Part shown: positions 1 through 12,700 of the stretch, piece after piece
How positions within the stretch are numbered: position 1 is the stretch's first letter
How the letters are laid out: every line of letters starts with the position of its first letter
Program-made: the position numbers and the translations under genes
DNA from: Lecanicillium sp. G3
Taxonomy: Eukaryota; Ascomycota; Sordariomycetes; Hypocreales; Cordycipitaceae
Direction: 5' to 3'
Assembly: GCA_037575805.1 (NCBI GenBank)
Contig: JAZHPD010000062.1
Span: forward strand, 62,001-126,000
DNA length: 64,000 bases
The notes under the pieces: model-generated
Told to the model about the DNA's origin: nothing
The model's input: the letters and a program-made list of their open reading frames with translations, nothing else
The model's database searches: none

Positions 1-626
1 TGGCCGACCTGTTATATCTTCCGTCAAACCTTCAGTCATTGGTCAATAGTCCGCGTCAGTGTAGCGAATTGGAAAGTGCCTCTCTACAAACCGCCTTGTT
101 TGAAACCATATTCTCATTATCTGCAGAGGTATTGGGGTGATTTGCCATTGCCATGCATTACCACGAGCGCGGCCAGCACTGGCCAGCGCTGCTCACGCAC
201 CCACCAGCCTTGTATCTAGTTCCAAGTCAAGCACAACCAGCAGCCTGCCGGAACTCGAGCGAGCCGGGGCTCACAGCTAATGAGATTGTGGTAGAGCCGT
301 TCGATGGAATAACGCTGTGCCTTTCCAGATTTCGAACCAGTCCACAACACCATCTTCGGCCGTTATCTACTTACGGTTGGCGCAGCGAAGATCTCTCCAG
401 GATGACGGCCACGCACAAAGGTTACCTATCATGATTTACAATAAGTATCAAGCCACTCCTCGTCTCGAGCCAGACGGCTGACCTTTGAGCAAGCCACCAG
501 AAATTTATATCTGAAACTCGCATCACAAAAAAGAAAACGCCTCCCCCGCAGTCTGTTCCAGTCCTCGTATACATCCACTCTGCCTTATCCACTACGAAGC
601 GAGACCGACCACCATATATCGACAGG
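1..626. other. Upstream region of the first regulator gene
   Basis: No coding frame with recognisable protein features is seen here. The last 100 bases before the ATG at 627 are pyrimidine-rich, as is common for fungal leaders, so this is probably the promoter and 5' leader of the zinc-cluster gene. Confidence 0.5.
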
Positions 627-1835
627 ATGGGGCCAAGTCGTGAGGCTTGCGATCGTTGTCATGCGATGAAGACGCGATGCGTTCGATCGGCCAACTCTCC
701 CGTCTGTGTTCGCTGTACGCGGCTAAACTTTTCCTGCCATTACAGTCCGCCTGGTCGCACTGGCCGACCTGCTGGAAGCAAGCAAAACAAAAGCAACAGT
801 GCCATCAGCCGTCGCAGCAGAACCATACCGAGATCGTACTCCCAGAGATCATCATGCTGTAGCGATGCCGCGGCTTGCACAACGCAAGACTCTGTGAACC
901 CAAGCTTGGGGCAAATTTCGCCGGCTCTCACTGCCGACGATCAGACGAACTCTCACTTGGCAGTCGGCTTTCCGGACCTCAAGCTTTTGGGGTCCGATGG
1001 CTTTTTGAGTGATAGCACAGGCTCCATGTTTTTAATGGATGACCCGTTTCAGGACGTCCTACAAAGCAACATGGCCAGCAGCATATCGAGCATATCCACA
1101 ACTCCGCCATCCACTACATCGCACGATCCTTTTGAGAACACATTTCCCGGTCCTGTATCTTTGACTAGGCACGCCTCGACCACACCGATTGAAGACGCGG
1201 ACTTTATTCTACTGGATGCACAGGGACAACTTCTCAACCTCTTGAAGGGCCTTGACTCCTGCTCCAGCTTCCCGCAAGATGTGGAAGATATATACCGAAT
1301 TACGGATACATTTGTCAACGTGGTTGACAATATTGCTACTGGATTAGATGCCTCTTCCACAAGTCACTCTTCGACTAGCACTTCGGTTACTCATATGCTC
1401 CTCTCGAGCTGTTACATAAGTCTGATTAAAGCCTTCGAATGCTTAGTCGGTCTTCTTCGACGCGAGATTAGCTCAACCCCCGGCAACATTACGATACAAA
1501 ATGATATCAACATTGCGCAGTCTACGTCCATAGCGCCTGTCGCACTTTCTAGCGCCACGTACGGTAGCCTTGACAGCGGTCAATTTGCGATGGCGCATCC
1601 CGCCGTGGCTGAGATCAATATCCATGTCGTCAGCCAGGCTGCACAGCATCTAAAAGCGTCGATCTCACGATGCGCAGAAAATGTAACATCTGCAACACGA
1701 CTGGAAAACAAAAACAGCAGCCATATTTTGGTTGGGGCGAGCTCCGTCCGGGTATTTACAGAGACTGCGATGGATGATTTGGAGAAGCGAGAGCATGCAC
1801 TGTTTTCGGGGCTGCAGATGCCAATCTTGCAGTAG
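627..1835 (+). CDS. Zn2Cys6 transcription factor, AflR-like
   Basis: A single-exon 402-residue regulator. Near the N-terminus (about residues 8-38) it carries a complete zinc cluster with spacing C-x2-C-x6-C-x8-C-x2-C-x6-C, beginning ACDRCHAMKTRC. A basic, glycine- and serine-rich linker follows. The central part is Ser/Thr-rich. Around residues 195-280 there is a helical region with an LLSSCYISLIKAFECL stretch resembling the C-terminal domain of AflR-type pathway regulators. I see no fungal_trans middle homology domain, which fits the AflR group of short regulators. Such proteins usually control a local metabolic gene set; the nearest candidates are the deacylase and hydrolases downstream, all on the opposite strand. 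The target is inferred, not shown. The zinc cluster is certain; the AflR affinity is moderate. Confidence 0.85.
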   Translation: MGPSREACDRCHAMKTRCVRSANSPVCVRCTRLNFSCHYSPPGRTGRPAGSKQNKSNSAISRRSRTIPRSYSQRSSCCSDAAACTTQDSVNPSLGQISPALTADDQTNSHLAVGFPDLKLLGSDGFLSDSTGSMFLMDDPFQDVLQSNMASSISSISTTPPSTTSHDPFENTFPGPVSLTRHASTTPIEDADFILLDAQGQLLNLLKGLDSCSSFPQDVEDIYRITDTFVNVVDNIATGLDASSTSHSSTSTSVTHMLLSSCYISLIKAFECLVGLLRREISSTPGNITIQNDINIAQSTSIAPVALSSATYGSLDSGQFAMAHPAVAEINIHVVSQAAQHLKASISRCAENVTSATRLENKNSSHILVGASSVRVFTETAMDDLEKREHALFSGLQMPILQ

Positions 1836-2113
1836 GAAATTATTGTTAGATAAAGAGTTAGATATAAATACAGCTCCAAGAGCTACAAGTCATGAGAAAT
1901 TTGTAAATATAGCAATTCCAGAACTCACATTCAGTTTCCACCCCTGGCCAAGAGGTACTATAAGCTGATAGTGGGTAATACTGGGGATACTTTGTATAGC
2001 GGGTCACCGCCTCAACAGCTAAGGTTGTGATTATTACATAGTGTCATATTCTTTGTCATCCTAATTATGAGTCTAGAATGATATGGCAATAACCTATCTG
2101 ATCTGTGTATAAC

Positions 2114-4068
2114 CTATACTTTGCCCGCACTGACTTTGCCATCCCTCTTCCTGCGCAGGACGTGCCCCCCTCTGGCGCCTGTAAGCCTGCCCTGATCCAC
2201 TGCAATCTCGCCATTCACAAGCACAAAGCTAATACCTTTGCTTGTCAGTTTCGGCTGCTCGTAGGTCGCCATGTCTTGGATCGTCTCCGGGTCAAAAAGC
2301 ACCAAATCCGCCGCGGACCCAACGCCGAGATGGCCACGGAAAGGATATACTCCCAGACGCTTCGCTGGACGCGAGGTCAAATGCGCTATCATATCCGCAA
2401 TGGAGAACATGCCCAAATCGCGAGCATAATGGCCTAAGCGAGTATAAATGAGCCAGGTAATGCGCGGGAGGCTCTGGCGCGGAAAGCAACTTACCTAGAT
2501 ACCGTGTAAACGTTCCGTACGCGCGCGGATGCAGAGTCTCGCCGTGCAGTATCGCATCACTCCCACTCATATGCTTCTCGTGCTGCATGATGAGGCGAAC
2601 ATTTTCTTCGTGGCCGATATGCATTAGGCAGCTTGTAGCGAGATTATCCTTCACAAGAATGTCAAAGTAGACGTCAATGGCGGGTTTGCCTAGCGACCGC
2701 GCAACCTCGCCGACTCTTCTACCCGCAAACCCATCTAAATCTTTGTGCGATGTACTTCCAATCTGTAGATAATAAGTACTGGAGATACTGGAACTTGCGG
2801 ATTAAGAGAAACTTACCTGAATCTCGTCCCAGTTTGTGGGTATGCCATGGCCACCATCACAGCCTGTTACCTCAACGGCAACACGGATCTTCTCGCGCAT
2901 AGATGCGTCGCCGAGTCTCTTGATTGTCTCATCTGGCCCTCCTGCAGAAGCCCAGCTAGGCAGTAAAGCGGCCAAAGTCGTACATCCCGGAAGATATGGA
3001 TATGTATCAAGCGTTACATCGACTCCGGCGCCGAGAGCCCCATCCACCATCTTCAGCAGCTCGGGGGCTCGCCCCTTGTTCTCGGAGAAGTTAAGCGTCG
3101 CGTGAGTCAAGTCTAGAAAACAATTAGTCATGTCTCAAAGCATCACTACAACATTGAAACTAACGAATGGGGCAGCCGGTGTTCTTGCCGAGACCAATCA
3201 TTTCGTCATAGCTTTCAATTGCCTTGTAGCCGTAGCTGCGATGATGCGGTGCGTAGTAGGCTCCAGGATATTCGTCGGCAAGAGTTTTGCACAGTATCGC
3301 GAGCTCTGATGTTGAAGCATACATTCCAGGTGTGTACGTGAGGCCACTGTCAGGCTATTAGTTCGTTACCAAGCACACACTGCTACCAAAAGCGCTCACC
3401 TTGACATGCCCACCGCACCTTGGCTCATTGATTCGCGTAATAACTTGACTTGATCTTGAATCTCTTCCGGGCTTGCTGGTGTATCATTCGGTCCGCACGC
3501 TAGTAGACGCAGGTTACCTTGAGGCACAAGCATTGCAACGTTGGTCGCAGTTTTGTTTTGCTCGAGGCAGTTCAAGTAGTCCCCAACAGTCTCCCACTCG
3601 AATATTTTGGTACCCTTGTGCTTTGTCTGGCAGTCCAAATCGGACGGATTGCCGTTCCATCCAGCAATCTGGTTGCGAATTGCCTTGAGTTGACCCTTAT
3701 TGCGCACCGGAGCGTAAGAAATGCCATCTTGGCCAACAACTTCGGTCTGTCGTCGCGTATTAGTCTACACATCACTCCCGTCTTCACGCCATGACACCGA
3801 CCGTGCAGCCTTGCGAAATCTTAGCCTCGTGGACAGGACTCGTGATGAGATACAAGTCCGAATGCGCATGCATGTCAATGAACCCAGGTGAGAGATACTG
3901 TCCCTTTGCATCGATGCATCTCGTCTTTGCGCCTTCTATCGTACCAGGGTCGCCGATCTGCGCAATTAGACCGTCCTGCACCACGACATCAGCCACGAAG
4001 GGCTTTGCATTCTCTTCGCCGGTAATAACCGTCGCTGACTGAAACAAAATGGGCTCCATGTGATTCAA
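2114..4068 (-). CDS. N-acyl-D-amino-acid deacylase (amidohydrolase family)
   Basis: Six exons read on the minus strand: 4068-3802, 3746-3400, 3346-3165, 3112-2817, 2762-2495 and 2433-2114, giving 559 residues. The product should hydrolyse N-acyl-D-amino acids or related amides in the cytosol. The amidohydrolase metal motif GFIDMHAHSD lies at about residues 62-71 (H67, H69). The joins restore typical family blocks: QGCTTEVVGQDG across intron 1, SGLTYTPGMYA across intron 2 and HLTHATLNFSENKG across intron 3. The C-terminus ends in the usual small beta-domain (ADLVLFDPETI). Intron 1 has an unusual donor (GTCGGT) and intron 3 uses GTTAGT. The ATG at 4068 is followed by a second in-frame ATG three codons later, and either could be used. 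The gene starts directly downstream of a decayed hydrolase on the same strand. Exact substrate is unknown. Confidence 0.88.
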
Positions 4069-4872
4069 TGCTCGGATTTCGAGATTTTCTTTTTCTTAGA
4101 AATGGCAGATGTACAAGTCTGAGGACAAAAAACATTTCGCCTTCTCGTCCCCCTCACAAAGGCCGCGCGCCCCGTATATTTGGGGGTCATGCGTGGGATG
4201 CGGGGTGTGGGGGTTTCTTGAGCCGTCGGCTCCCACGCGCCGTATCCTGCACTTTGGAACTCGGCATCCAACTCGTCCACAGCAGCTGCCAGCTCGCCTG
4301 GCATCGACAAGAATGGGCTGTGTGAAGACTCAAGCGATTAGCTCGTCCATTCCATTCTGGAGCCTTGAACAACGCGCTCTTTCGCGGGCATTGGGATGGA
4401 GGTGTCATTGGTGCAAAAAATGTAACCTCTCCGTCCATCAAACCCGGCGGAGCTCCAGCCAATCTTACCAACTCTAGATTTCAGCGCTTTGATGGAGTGT
4501 GGCCGTAGATTGTAAACGGCCGTGTCTGCAACCTCTGCGTCGCAATCGTCGTAAAAAAAAATCTCGGACGGGGCCGTGCTCATGAGTGGTGTATCCTTAG
4601 CAGAGACTCGTGACAGTAGTTTACATCGTTCAGCCGGGGAAGCCAGCGTACGAGTGCGCAATTACAAGCACGTCCCGCAAACAAGTTTGGATAGCGCTTT
4701 CATTGGCACGCTCATCATTGTGCATGTCTTTCATCGCGTCGCCCACTGAAGGCATAGACACCACAAACATCGTCGAAATCAGCGCTGCGAATGCAGGCTC
4801 AAAAAGATCGAGGCATGACGCCTGGTGGAAAGCTCCAGTGAAGAACAGGACTGAGGGTTTCGGGCCGGACAT
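4065..4872 (-). pseudogene. Decayed alpha/beta hydrolase, tandem copy of the next gene
   Basis: This is a broken relative of the intact hydrolase at 5303-6216. The N-terminal 80 residues are open and keep the nucleophile motif AHSYAG. Comparison with the intact copy shows that about 55 codons after this motif are lost and the former intron has shrunk to about 29 bases, so the two halves are in different frames. Further on, a TAA at 4340-4338 stops the frame just after MEWTS; beyond it the same frame continues with a recognisable C-terminal part (HSPFLSMPGEL), matching the intact gene's HSPFLSMPQEL. A deletion, a frame change and a nonsense codon together make a functional product unlikely. 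Its 3' end abuts the start of the deacylase gene. Confidence 0.8.
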
Positions 4873-5302
4873 TGAGCAGATAACAGTGGACTCGATTCTT
4901 TTCCATGAAGCTGGGTTGAGTTTAGCGAGGCTGGATGCCAGTTTTATGGAGGATTGTCTTAAGGCCGCTATGTTGCAAGGCTTGGAACCTGGTTTATCAA
5001 GCAGAGAGCATTTCTAAAGGTAATGAAGTTATTCCAACTTTCCCAAACGTTTCAGATACGACACTCCGCGTCTCTTGTTCAGGAATGTAAAACGATGGAT
5101 GGAAGCCATCGACTCGTTGGTAGAAGTTAACGCCTCTGCCAGCCATGGTGCAGATCCGCCGCAAGCACAACTTTCAGCTTATGCCAGAGAGCTAGGGGTG
5201 ACAAGAACGTTAATACTCAAAACGTGAAAATTTGCTATTTAAAGCTCGATTTATGCTATAGATTTCGAGCCGCATAGAAGTAAACCCTCGCTTTACGGGC
5301 TC
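4873..5302. other. Spacer between hydrolase copies
   Basis: No gene is seen. This should hold the 3' end of the intact hydrolase transcript and whatever remains of the promoter of the decayed copy. Confidence 0.4.
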
Positions 5303-6216
5303 TCAACATCGGACGATGGGCGTACGCAGCACACTGCTGTCATCCCTATCGTCATCTTCGCCCAAAACGTAACTGTACTGTGTAAAATCCCCATAAAGCT
5401 CATTGACAACTCTAGCCAGCTCCTGTGGCATCGAAAGAAACGGACTGTGCGAAGCGTTCAGCGTCCTGCTATTCCACTCCACGCCGGACGTCTGGATCAT
5501 CAGATCCTGGGCCTCGATCGGGAAGATGCGGTCCTGTAAGCACGAGATGTAACCTCTCTTGCCATCATATGCAACATCACGCCACGCCATCTCTGTGACT
5601 TCGGAAAGGAACGCCCTCATCGATTGCGGTCGCATCGCGTCGCTCGCATGCTTCGAAATGGCGGTTGTGCAGTCGCCGAAGAACATTTCGCGGCGATTCG
5701 TCGTGTCGATTAGGCCTTTCTCTTCCTGAACTTCTGTGTTAGTGCGAGAACAGAACCAACCGATAGCGCCGTCAGGACATCCAACGGTTCTTTTCCACAA
5801 CTTACATCGGGCAACATCCATGGCCGCCATCGGCTCCCAATCGATGTGTACACACTATGTCCCTGGAACGGTATAAATGCCACAAGGAAGATAATGCCAA
5901 CAATTCCGCAGCTCCTCTTGCTCCCGCCCCAGGCAGCTTTGTTCAGTCCCGCCAAAGCCGCCGAGCAAGGCAACCCGGCATAAGAGTGCACAACGAGCAG
6001 GACGTCTCGTCCCTCTGAGTACAGGACTTTCTCCATGGACCTTCGCATAAATAACTCGTCATCGCGCATATCTTTGCTGGGGTTACCGACACTGGGTAGG
6101 GTGAGGGCGCGGGAATCGTAGCCAACATCGCCCAACGCCTTCATGAAAAGCGACATGCAGGATGCCTCGGTGTAGGCACCGGGAAAGATAACAACACACG
6201 GTCTCTTGGGCTGCAT
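5303..6216 (-). CDS. Alpha/beta hydrolase fold protein
   Basis: Two exons, 6216-5806 and 5725-5303, joined by an 80-base GT-AG intron, encode 277 residues. The fold is indicated by the N-terminal strand VVIFPGAY, the nucleophile elbow VVHSYAG (Ser78), an acidic site in LQDRIFPI (Asp202) and a final His in NASHSPFLS (His230). This arrangement resembles the methylesterase/hydroxynitrile-lyase-like branch of the superfamily, whose members act on small esters or related carbonyl compounds. No signal peptide is visible, so a cytosolic enzyme is expected. The protein has a decayed tandem paralogue immediately downstream. The substrate cannot be deduced; proximity to the deacylase and to the regulator at 627 is only suggestive of a common pathway. 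Confidence 0.82.
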
Positions 6217-6776
6217 TTTCTTCCTTGGTCATGATAGATGGTAATGGAACCAAGTACGAAGCCAACGTTGGCGAGGGTACGCCACTGTAGGATGTGATAT
6301 GCAGCCATGTCACACGCTTTGCCTGCAAGTCACACTAAACGCGCACTGTTCTCGACGACCAGCTTGTGATAGTGCCTATTGTTTGTGACATGAGGTCGGC
6401 ACTAAAAGTAAACAATTATCCAAATACGCATACTTCATATTAATACATAGGAGCCTGTCACCGCCGGATAGGCTACCGAGTACCAACACGCAAATGAAAC
6501 AAGCCACAAAAACAACAGCGTGGACCATCACGCAAACAAGCGCTTAAGTACAACAAGACAAGAAAAAAGAAAAAAAGACCCCTGACTATGTAAAACAGAC
6601 TCGACAGCCACAGCTTTCCACTGTATTCAAATACACGGTGTGTCGCATGACGAAGAAAGACGAGGGAAATGTTCTTGAACAGAGGCAATGCTGTCCAGTA
6701 TACACTCTCAACAACGTTGCTTCGTCAAAGCGAATTAGCACAGGCGCAATAACGGAACAAAAAAAAACAGCATATT
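6217..6776. other. Hydrolase promoter and TOR 3' flank
   Basis: The stretch separates the hydrolase start from the TOR stop codon; both genes read on the minus strand. It contains A- and T-rich runs but no recognisable coding frame. Confidence 0.5.
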
Positions 6777-9700
6777 CTACCAGAAGCTGCACCACCCTAT
6801 ATAGTGCTGGCAGAGGTTCTCCAGCTTCGTAGCCTCAATGATAAGCTTGTTGACCTGGTTGACAACATCCAACTCTTCATTCTCCTTGAAATCGCGACCA
6901 GTGAGCTTTTGGACGACACGATCCAAGACCTCAACAGCCCTGGCGTTCTGATTTTCTGTATCCTGGCCACCGTTAACGGCTTCTGGCTCGGCAGCGCTGT
7001 TCGTTCGGGCCCTTGGTCGAGTGGCCAATGCACCGACGGGATCGCCGTTCGCCATTAGCTCAGAAGGAGCAATGTCAGCCTCAAGGATCGATGGCCGGCG
7101 TGCTCTTCCACCGTTCATTGCCCCCATGGCAACATCGCGCTCAGAGCGGAAGTTCGGTCCAGCAGGGGATGCCGTGTTTGTCAAGCGCCATGTTAATAAC
7201 GGATCGTGAATAAACTAGAGACTGTTAGTTCTTGCAGGTTAGGAGAAAATGAAGTGCACTTACGGCTTCCAGAACGGCCATCACGCTTTCTTTATTATCT
7301 CTTAGAATGCGCATGACATGTTCACAGGTAATTCTGAAGCTTCCTTCAATGTTGCTGACTTCCATGGCGTAGGTAAGCATGCGTGTCAAGCGGAACGGCA
7401 CACGCTCAGGGTATTTCTCGCGCTTCATGGCAACCTCGAAACAGTCACCAAAATCGATATGGAAGATGTGACCATTCTGTCGGTCTAGCATCAGGTTGGA
7501 AGGATGACGATCGCCAAGACCCAGGATGTATCCAACCATAGACATGACACCGAGAGACCGGGTGTAGTTGGTGCGACGCTCTAGCCAGGCTTCGGATGAC
7601 TTGGACTTGAGCCATAAAACACGGTAGAGATCCTGGCCAGTGGTGTTATCGAGAGCATAGCCAAATACCTCAACCTTTTGCATCAAGGTCAGGTTGTCAT
7701 AGTCGGGCGCCATCTGGAGCATGATCCGATGCTCAATATTCAGAAGAATCTTGCGGCTTTCTCGATACTCGCGGATCAGAACATGCAGAGTATCAGTATT
7801 GGACCGCCAGCCAATGAGGCCAGAGCTCTGAGAAAGAGGGATAGCAGGGAATCGGAGGATAGTAAGGTGGCGCTTGTAACACTCCGAGTCACTTGCGAGC
7901 AACGTGTTGCACAGCCCGAACAGCTGCATGACACGCTCGTCTTGTCGGATATCTTCGTGTCCCTTGAGGAGGAAGGGATAGGCGTTCCCGTCAGTGCCGG
8001 CGGCAGTAATCTTGCGAGGGCGCTGCTTCGAGTTGATGACGGTCAAGGTGACCTCAAACGACATGATTCTTACAATGGGTTGGCCACTGCGATACGTTCC
8101 TGGGATGGCGAGGTCGAGGTTCTTGACATTCAACAACTTGGGCGAGCAGTATGTGAGATCAAGCGTGGTAACCTGAGGGAGCTGTCGAGTAATTCGGCGG
8201 AATACCTGGTAGTATAGATCCCAGGCCTGGTTCAGGTCGTTGAGATCTCGGCTGGTCTCGTACTGGTGGCACCATTCTCTTGCCTCTCTCAAATCTCTGC
8301 CAAATGCTTGGGCAAAGGATATCTCTCGCAATGTCTCCGGACCGCGCTCAAGTAGATTGTGCAATGGCTCAAGAGTAGCAAACATGCCTTCAATGTTTTG
8401 GTCGCCAAAGTATAGTCTGGAAGCCTCCTCGAGACCTTCGTGCCACTGCTCGTGCCACAACACTGCGACACGAATCAGCTCGTTACTGACCAGATCAGCC
8501 TGCGCGACTAGATTTGCGCTATGTTGCCGCATGGAATCCATAATTTGCGCGGCGGATCGGGATCTGCGTGTGCTCTGGACAGACTTCATGGCGACTGTAA
8601 GGGGGTATACGAGAGCCTGCGGGTGCGCCCGACCGACATCAGCCAAGAGGTTATGCACCGACTGCTGGACACGCATGTTGGGCTGGTTAATTCTGGCGAT
8701 GAGCTGTGGCAGAACCTCCAGCCAGGTATCGACACTGACATTGGCAAAGCCTTCAGTGACCGCGGAGTGAACATCAGCGTGGCCACCGTGAGTGAACCAC
8801 AGCGTAAGGAGTCTTAGGGTATCTTGGAGAGAGCTGCCTGCTGACAAAGCGATCGACTTGAAGAAACCTTGGATAGCAGGAACAACGTGCTCGATAATGC
8901 TGGCAGGGTCGGCTCTGTTTGTTTCGCCTTCCGACCGGGCAGTCAGAGTCTGAACAATTTCGAAATTGGCAAGTGCCCACGCGTGCCAGGCCTTGTACCA
9001 ACGTGGGTTGTACTTGGTTGCCTGCGAGTATGATGTGAGGATTTCTTCAACATTATCGCGCTGCCAATTGTCTTTGTTGAGCGCGATGAGCCATTCACCC
9101 TGGCGAAGGTAGCACTTGGCCAATAAAACAGTTTGCTCCATCAGAGCGCGCTGTGTTTGGGGTGTGATGATGGCCGAATCAACCTGGTTCTGGAATGCGT
9201 AGTCGGCACTGACAAGTTCGGCGCCAGACTGGGAGGTGAGGTGCATCTTGGTCATGTCAAAGCGATGCGCAGTCTCATTGGTGAATCTTTGCAGACAGTA
9301 TAGAGTTCGCTCCGAGATGCGACGCAAAGAACGACTGCTGGGTTGCTGGCCTGTTTCCCATTGGAACTTGAGCATGGCATAGATGACTTGGGCTGGGACA
9401 TTCTTGGGGAGCGAGGAGCCTTCTTTCCAGAACGGAATCATGTTTTCAAGGGGTGCTTCAACTCCGATCAGTTGCTTCAGCGACTTCTCTGCTAGGCCCA
9501 TACGTCCGGACTTGCGGCACAGGTTGGCAAACTTAATCCACATGCGCATATTCTCAGCCGGCGTGATGACCAAAGCACGTAGTCGAAGTACGCGATGCCA
9601 CAAGTCGACGTTACGCTGACAGCCCTCAAGACGAGTTTCCCAGGTCTTGCGCATTGTCGCCCTCTTCTTCTCGTCACATTGTTTGTAGATGATGAGCTCT

Positions 9701-12700
9701 TCCAACTCAGCAAGCATTTGAACACGGACGACAACTGGATAGGCTCGGTTGTAGGATTCGCTGACCAAGGCACTGAGTTCTGTGTCCAGCCCCTCGCGAG
9801 CTTGAACAATGTTGCTAATGGCTTCTCGGAACTGGTTTCTGTGTAGTGCCAAGATGGCACCAAAAAAGGAGCGATCCGGTGAGTTGCGCTTCAGGGACGA
9901 CAGGTAGTTATCCATCGAGTCCCATTTGCCTAGACCCCAAGCCGCTGCCGTCGCCAGTGGCGCAATTTTACGCTGAACTTCGGGAGCAGAATTTTGCCAG
10001 GTGTTGCCTGTTAGTGTTGCCAGTGCATCCCATTCGCCGAGAGCGTGAAGACACCTCATTTTACCCATAACGATATCAATGGGAACCGCATGCTCTGGTG
10101 GAATCTCCGCTTCACGTTTGTTGTAAAATGCAAGTGCCTCTTCCCAACGTTCAAGCTTCTCAAACCAGGTTTCGCGCAGCTGAATGCCTTCCTTATAGAG
10201 CTGAGCTTTTCGCAAGATACCGATAGCGGCATCGGACTGCTGGAGTTGGTTGTTGATCACAATTAACGCCTCGACAGCACCGCTGCTCTGGTCTTGGAGA
10301 AACTCAAGTTCCTTGTAGTGAAGGGCTTTCGCGTAGGCGTGACAGCGAGCTGCCTCCCGTCCGAGAACACGAATATCAATCGGCAATGCCTTGTCGTCGT
10401 GCTCCATGAATTCAGCCAGGTTCAGGAGCAGTCCGAGCAGATCTGGAGGCACGTTCTCCGACTTAATCGCACTCTCGATGTTCTGGATGAGTTCTTCTTG
10501 GAACTGCTCGTACAGCTCACTCCAGCACGAAACAAAGGCAGAGTTGAAGAGTTCTCTTGCAAGTGGGAGGTATACACTGGCCAGGCTCGCACAGGCGCGA
10601 AGAGCGTGATTCGGAGACTCCGTCAAGAGCGTGGTGCTGAATCGTCGTACCCATTCCTGCCAGTCTTCTTTAGTAGACTTGCCCTTTGTATCCCAAGCAG
10701 CCTTCAGGTGGATGGCGTTCATTTCCAGCTTCTTGGTACCCAAGTCCGCAAAGGCAGGCTCGGCGCCCCGATCAAAGTAGCGCGAGTCCGTACTGAGATC
10801 CTGCGGCAGAGCCTCTCCCTTTTGAAGCTTGCTCACGAGAAGCTCGTAGTTCGCGTGCTGAATTTGTCGTTGGTTGATGACTTTGTTGACTGTGCCCATA
10901 AAACTGATGTAATCCTTGCCGAGTTGTTGGATAAGGGAGCAAAGCGTATCCAATGCGGCGGTTCGCAACACTGGCTCATTGGTATCGAGAACTCGAGTCA
11001 GAGGGTGAATGATCTTGGCAGCATAGTCGTTGAGGTTGACTTGTTTCGAGATTTTTCCAATCGTTTCAATGGCCTGCTTGCGGATGAAGATGGGCTGTGT
11101 GGGTTTCTCAAAGGTACGCACTATGACGGGTATAATCAAATGCATGTACTCTTCAGCACTTGCCCCAAAGACAAGGAATGCATGCAGCACTCTCTCCGAA
11201 GGTGCACGCTTCACGCTGGTGTCCTTATCAAGAACACCAAGCATCATCGGGAGGAGGCCTGCCAGGTAGATCTTAAATTCACCCTCGAGAGATCGAGAGA
11301 TGGCCTCGATCAGCGACAGAATCGTAGTTTGTAGAGATGACGATTTGTTCCAGTATTCTTGCAGGATCTCGATAATACCAGGTAGGTAGTTTCGGATATG
11401 TTGTCGCACAATGCTGACAAGTGTTGCCAGCTGATTAAAGTATGATTCAAGTCTTGTAGATGGCGAGGACCGGATGACCTGTAAGAAAGCAGGAATGATA
11501 CGGTCCAAAAACGAGACACATTCAAGACCCAGTGTTCTGAAGATATTCATGATGGCCTCAATCACAGCGGCATGGTGTTGCGCAAGGGAGTGATCCTTCA
11601 GGATCTGTAGCAAAGCGTTGATGACGACGGTGGGGAAGTACTCTTTGTTAGAAGGAGTTAGCCCGCTCATCATCAGCGAAATATCCGTCATTTGCCCTGC
11701 TTCAGTACGAGACTGTGTATCGAGTGGCTTCTCTTCTGCTTGCTGGCATTTGTAGGGGTCTAGGGCACCGAGAATACCCATGAGCTTGATAGTCTCCTGA
11801 CGAATGGGCCCACGCTGTTCTTCCGTTCGAATGATACCCTGAAGGTTCTCCAGAAGCTGGGGATATTCGAGATATGGCTTGATGACGTATCCTGAGTTGC
11901 TAGCCAACTGTCCGAGGGCATGCAGCGCCGCCTCTCGCTTGATGTTGGAACTTTGATCTTGAAGAGCCTCAATGATAAGGGGCATTAGGCGGTCCTTGTA
12001 GGGAAGCATATCTTCACCGCCGACAGTGGCGAGCTCTCCAATGGCCTTGAGAATGGTTGCAGCAACAGTTGGATTAGGATCGCTAGCCTTTGGCAGAAGA
12101 ACAGAGATCATCGGCTCGACGTAGGGTTTGATGAGAGACTGGGCATTTTGAACAAGTAAACTGAGGAGCTTTGCACTCTCTTCTTTACTTCGCGCCACAT
12201 CTGAGAATTCGAGTTCAGTGAGCATCTGGATGAGAGTTTTGCGTAACGAAGGGATGACGTATGCGGGGTTGTATCTCGCCAAACGACCAATAATCGAAAC
12301 GGCGACTTCTCTGATGGAGAACACTTCGTCATTGAGAGCGAAGAATAAAATACGGATATTTTCCGCCTTGGCGAGGTGACGGTCGAAGCGTTCGTCCAGG
12401 GCTGCGAGGACGGTCCGTCGAATAGTAGGCTCGGGGTCAGATATGCCGACAGTGAGTAGTTTCTCAATCACATCGCCAACTACCTGGAGTGCGTGATAGC
12501 TCGTTTGGTTGACAATGGGGTCGCGAACGTAGAGTTGGCAGCATGTAAGGGCAGCAGCTTCTCGAGTATCGGGGTCTTCATCCTCGACGTATTTGATAGC
12601 CACATCACGAACGAACTCGTTCAGAATGTGACCCGTGAAATCGAAACTCCCCAGCGTATTGAGCGCTAACTTGACTTCGGCGCGGCGATGTTCGTATGCT

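Noticed and set aside
10294..11334. 346-codon plus-strand frame within the TOR gene
   Set aside because: It lies entirely opposite a TOR exon and has no recognisable protein features.
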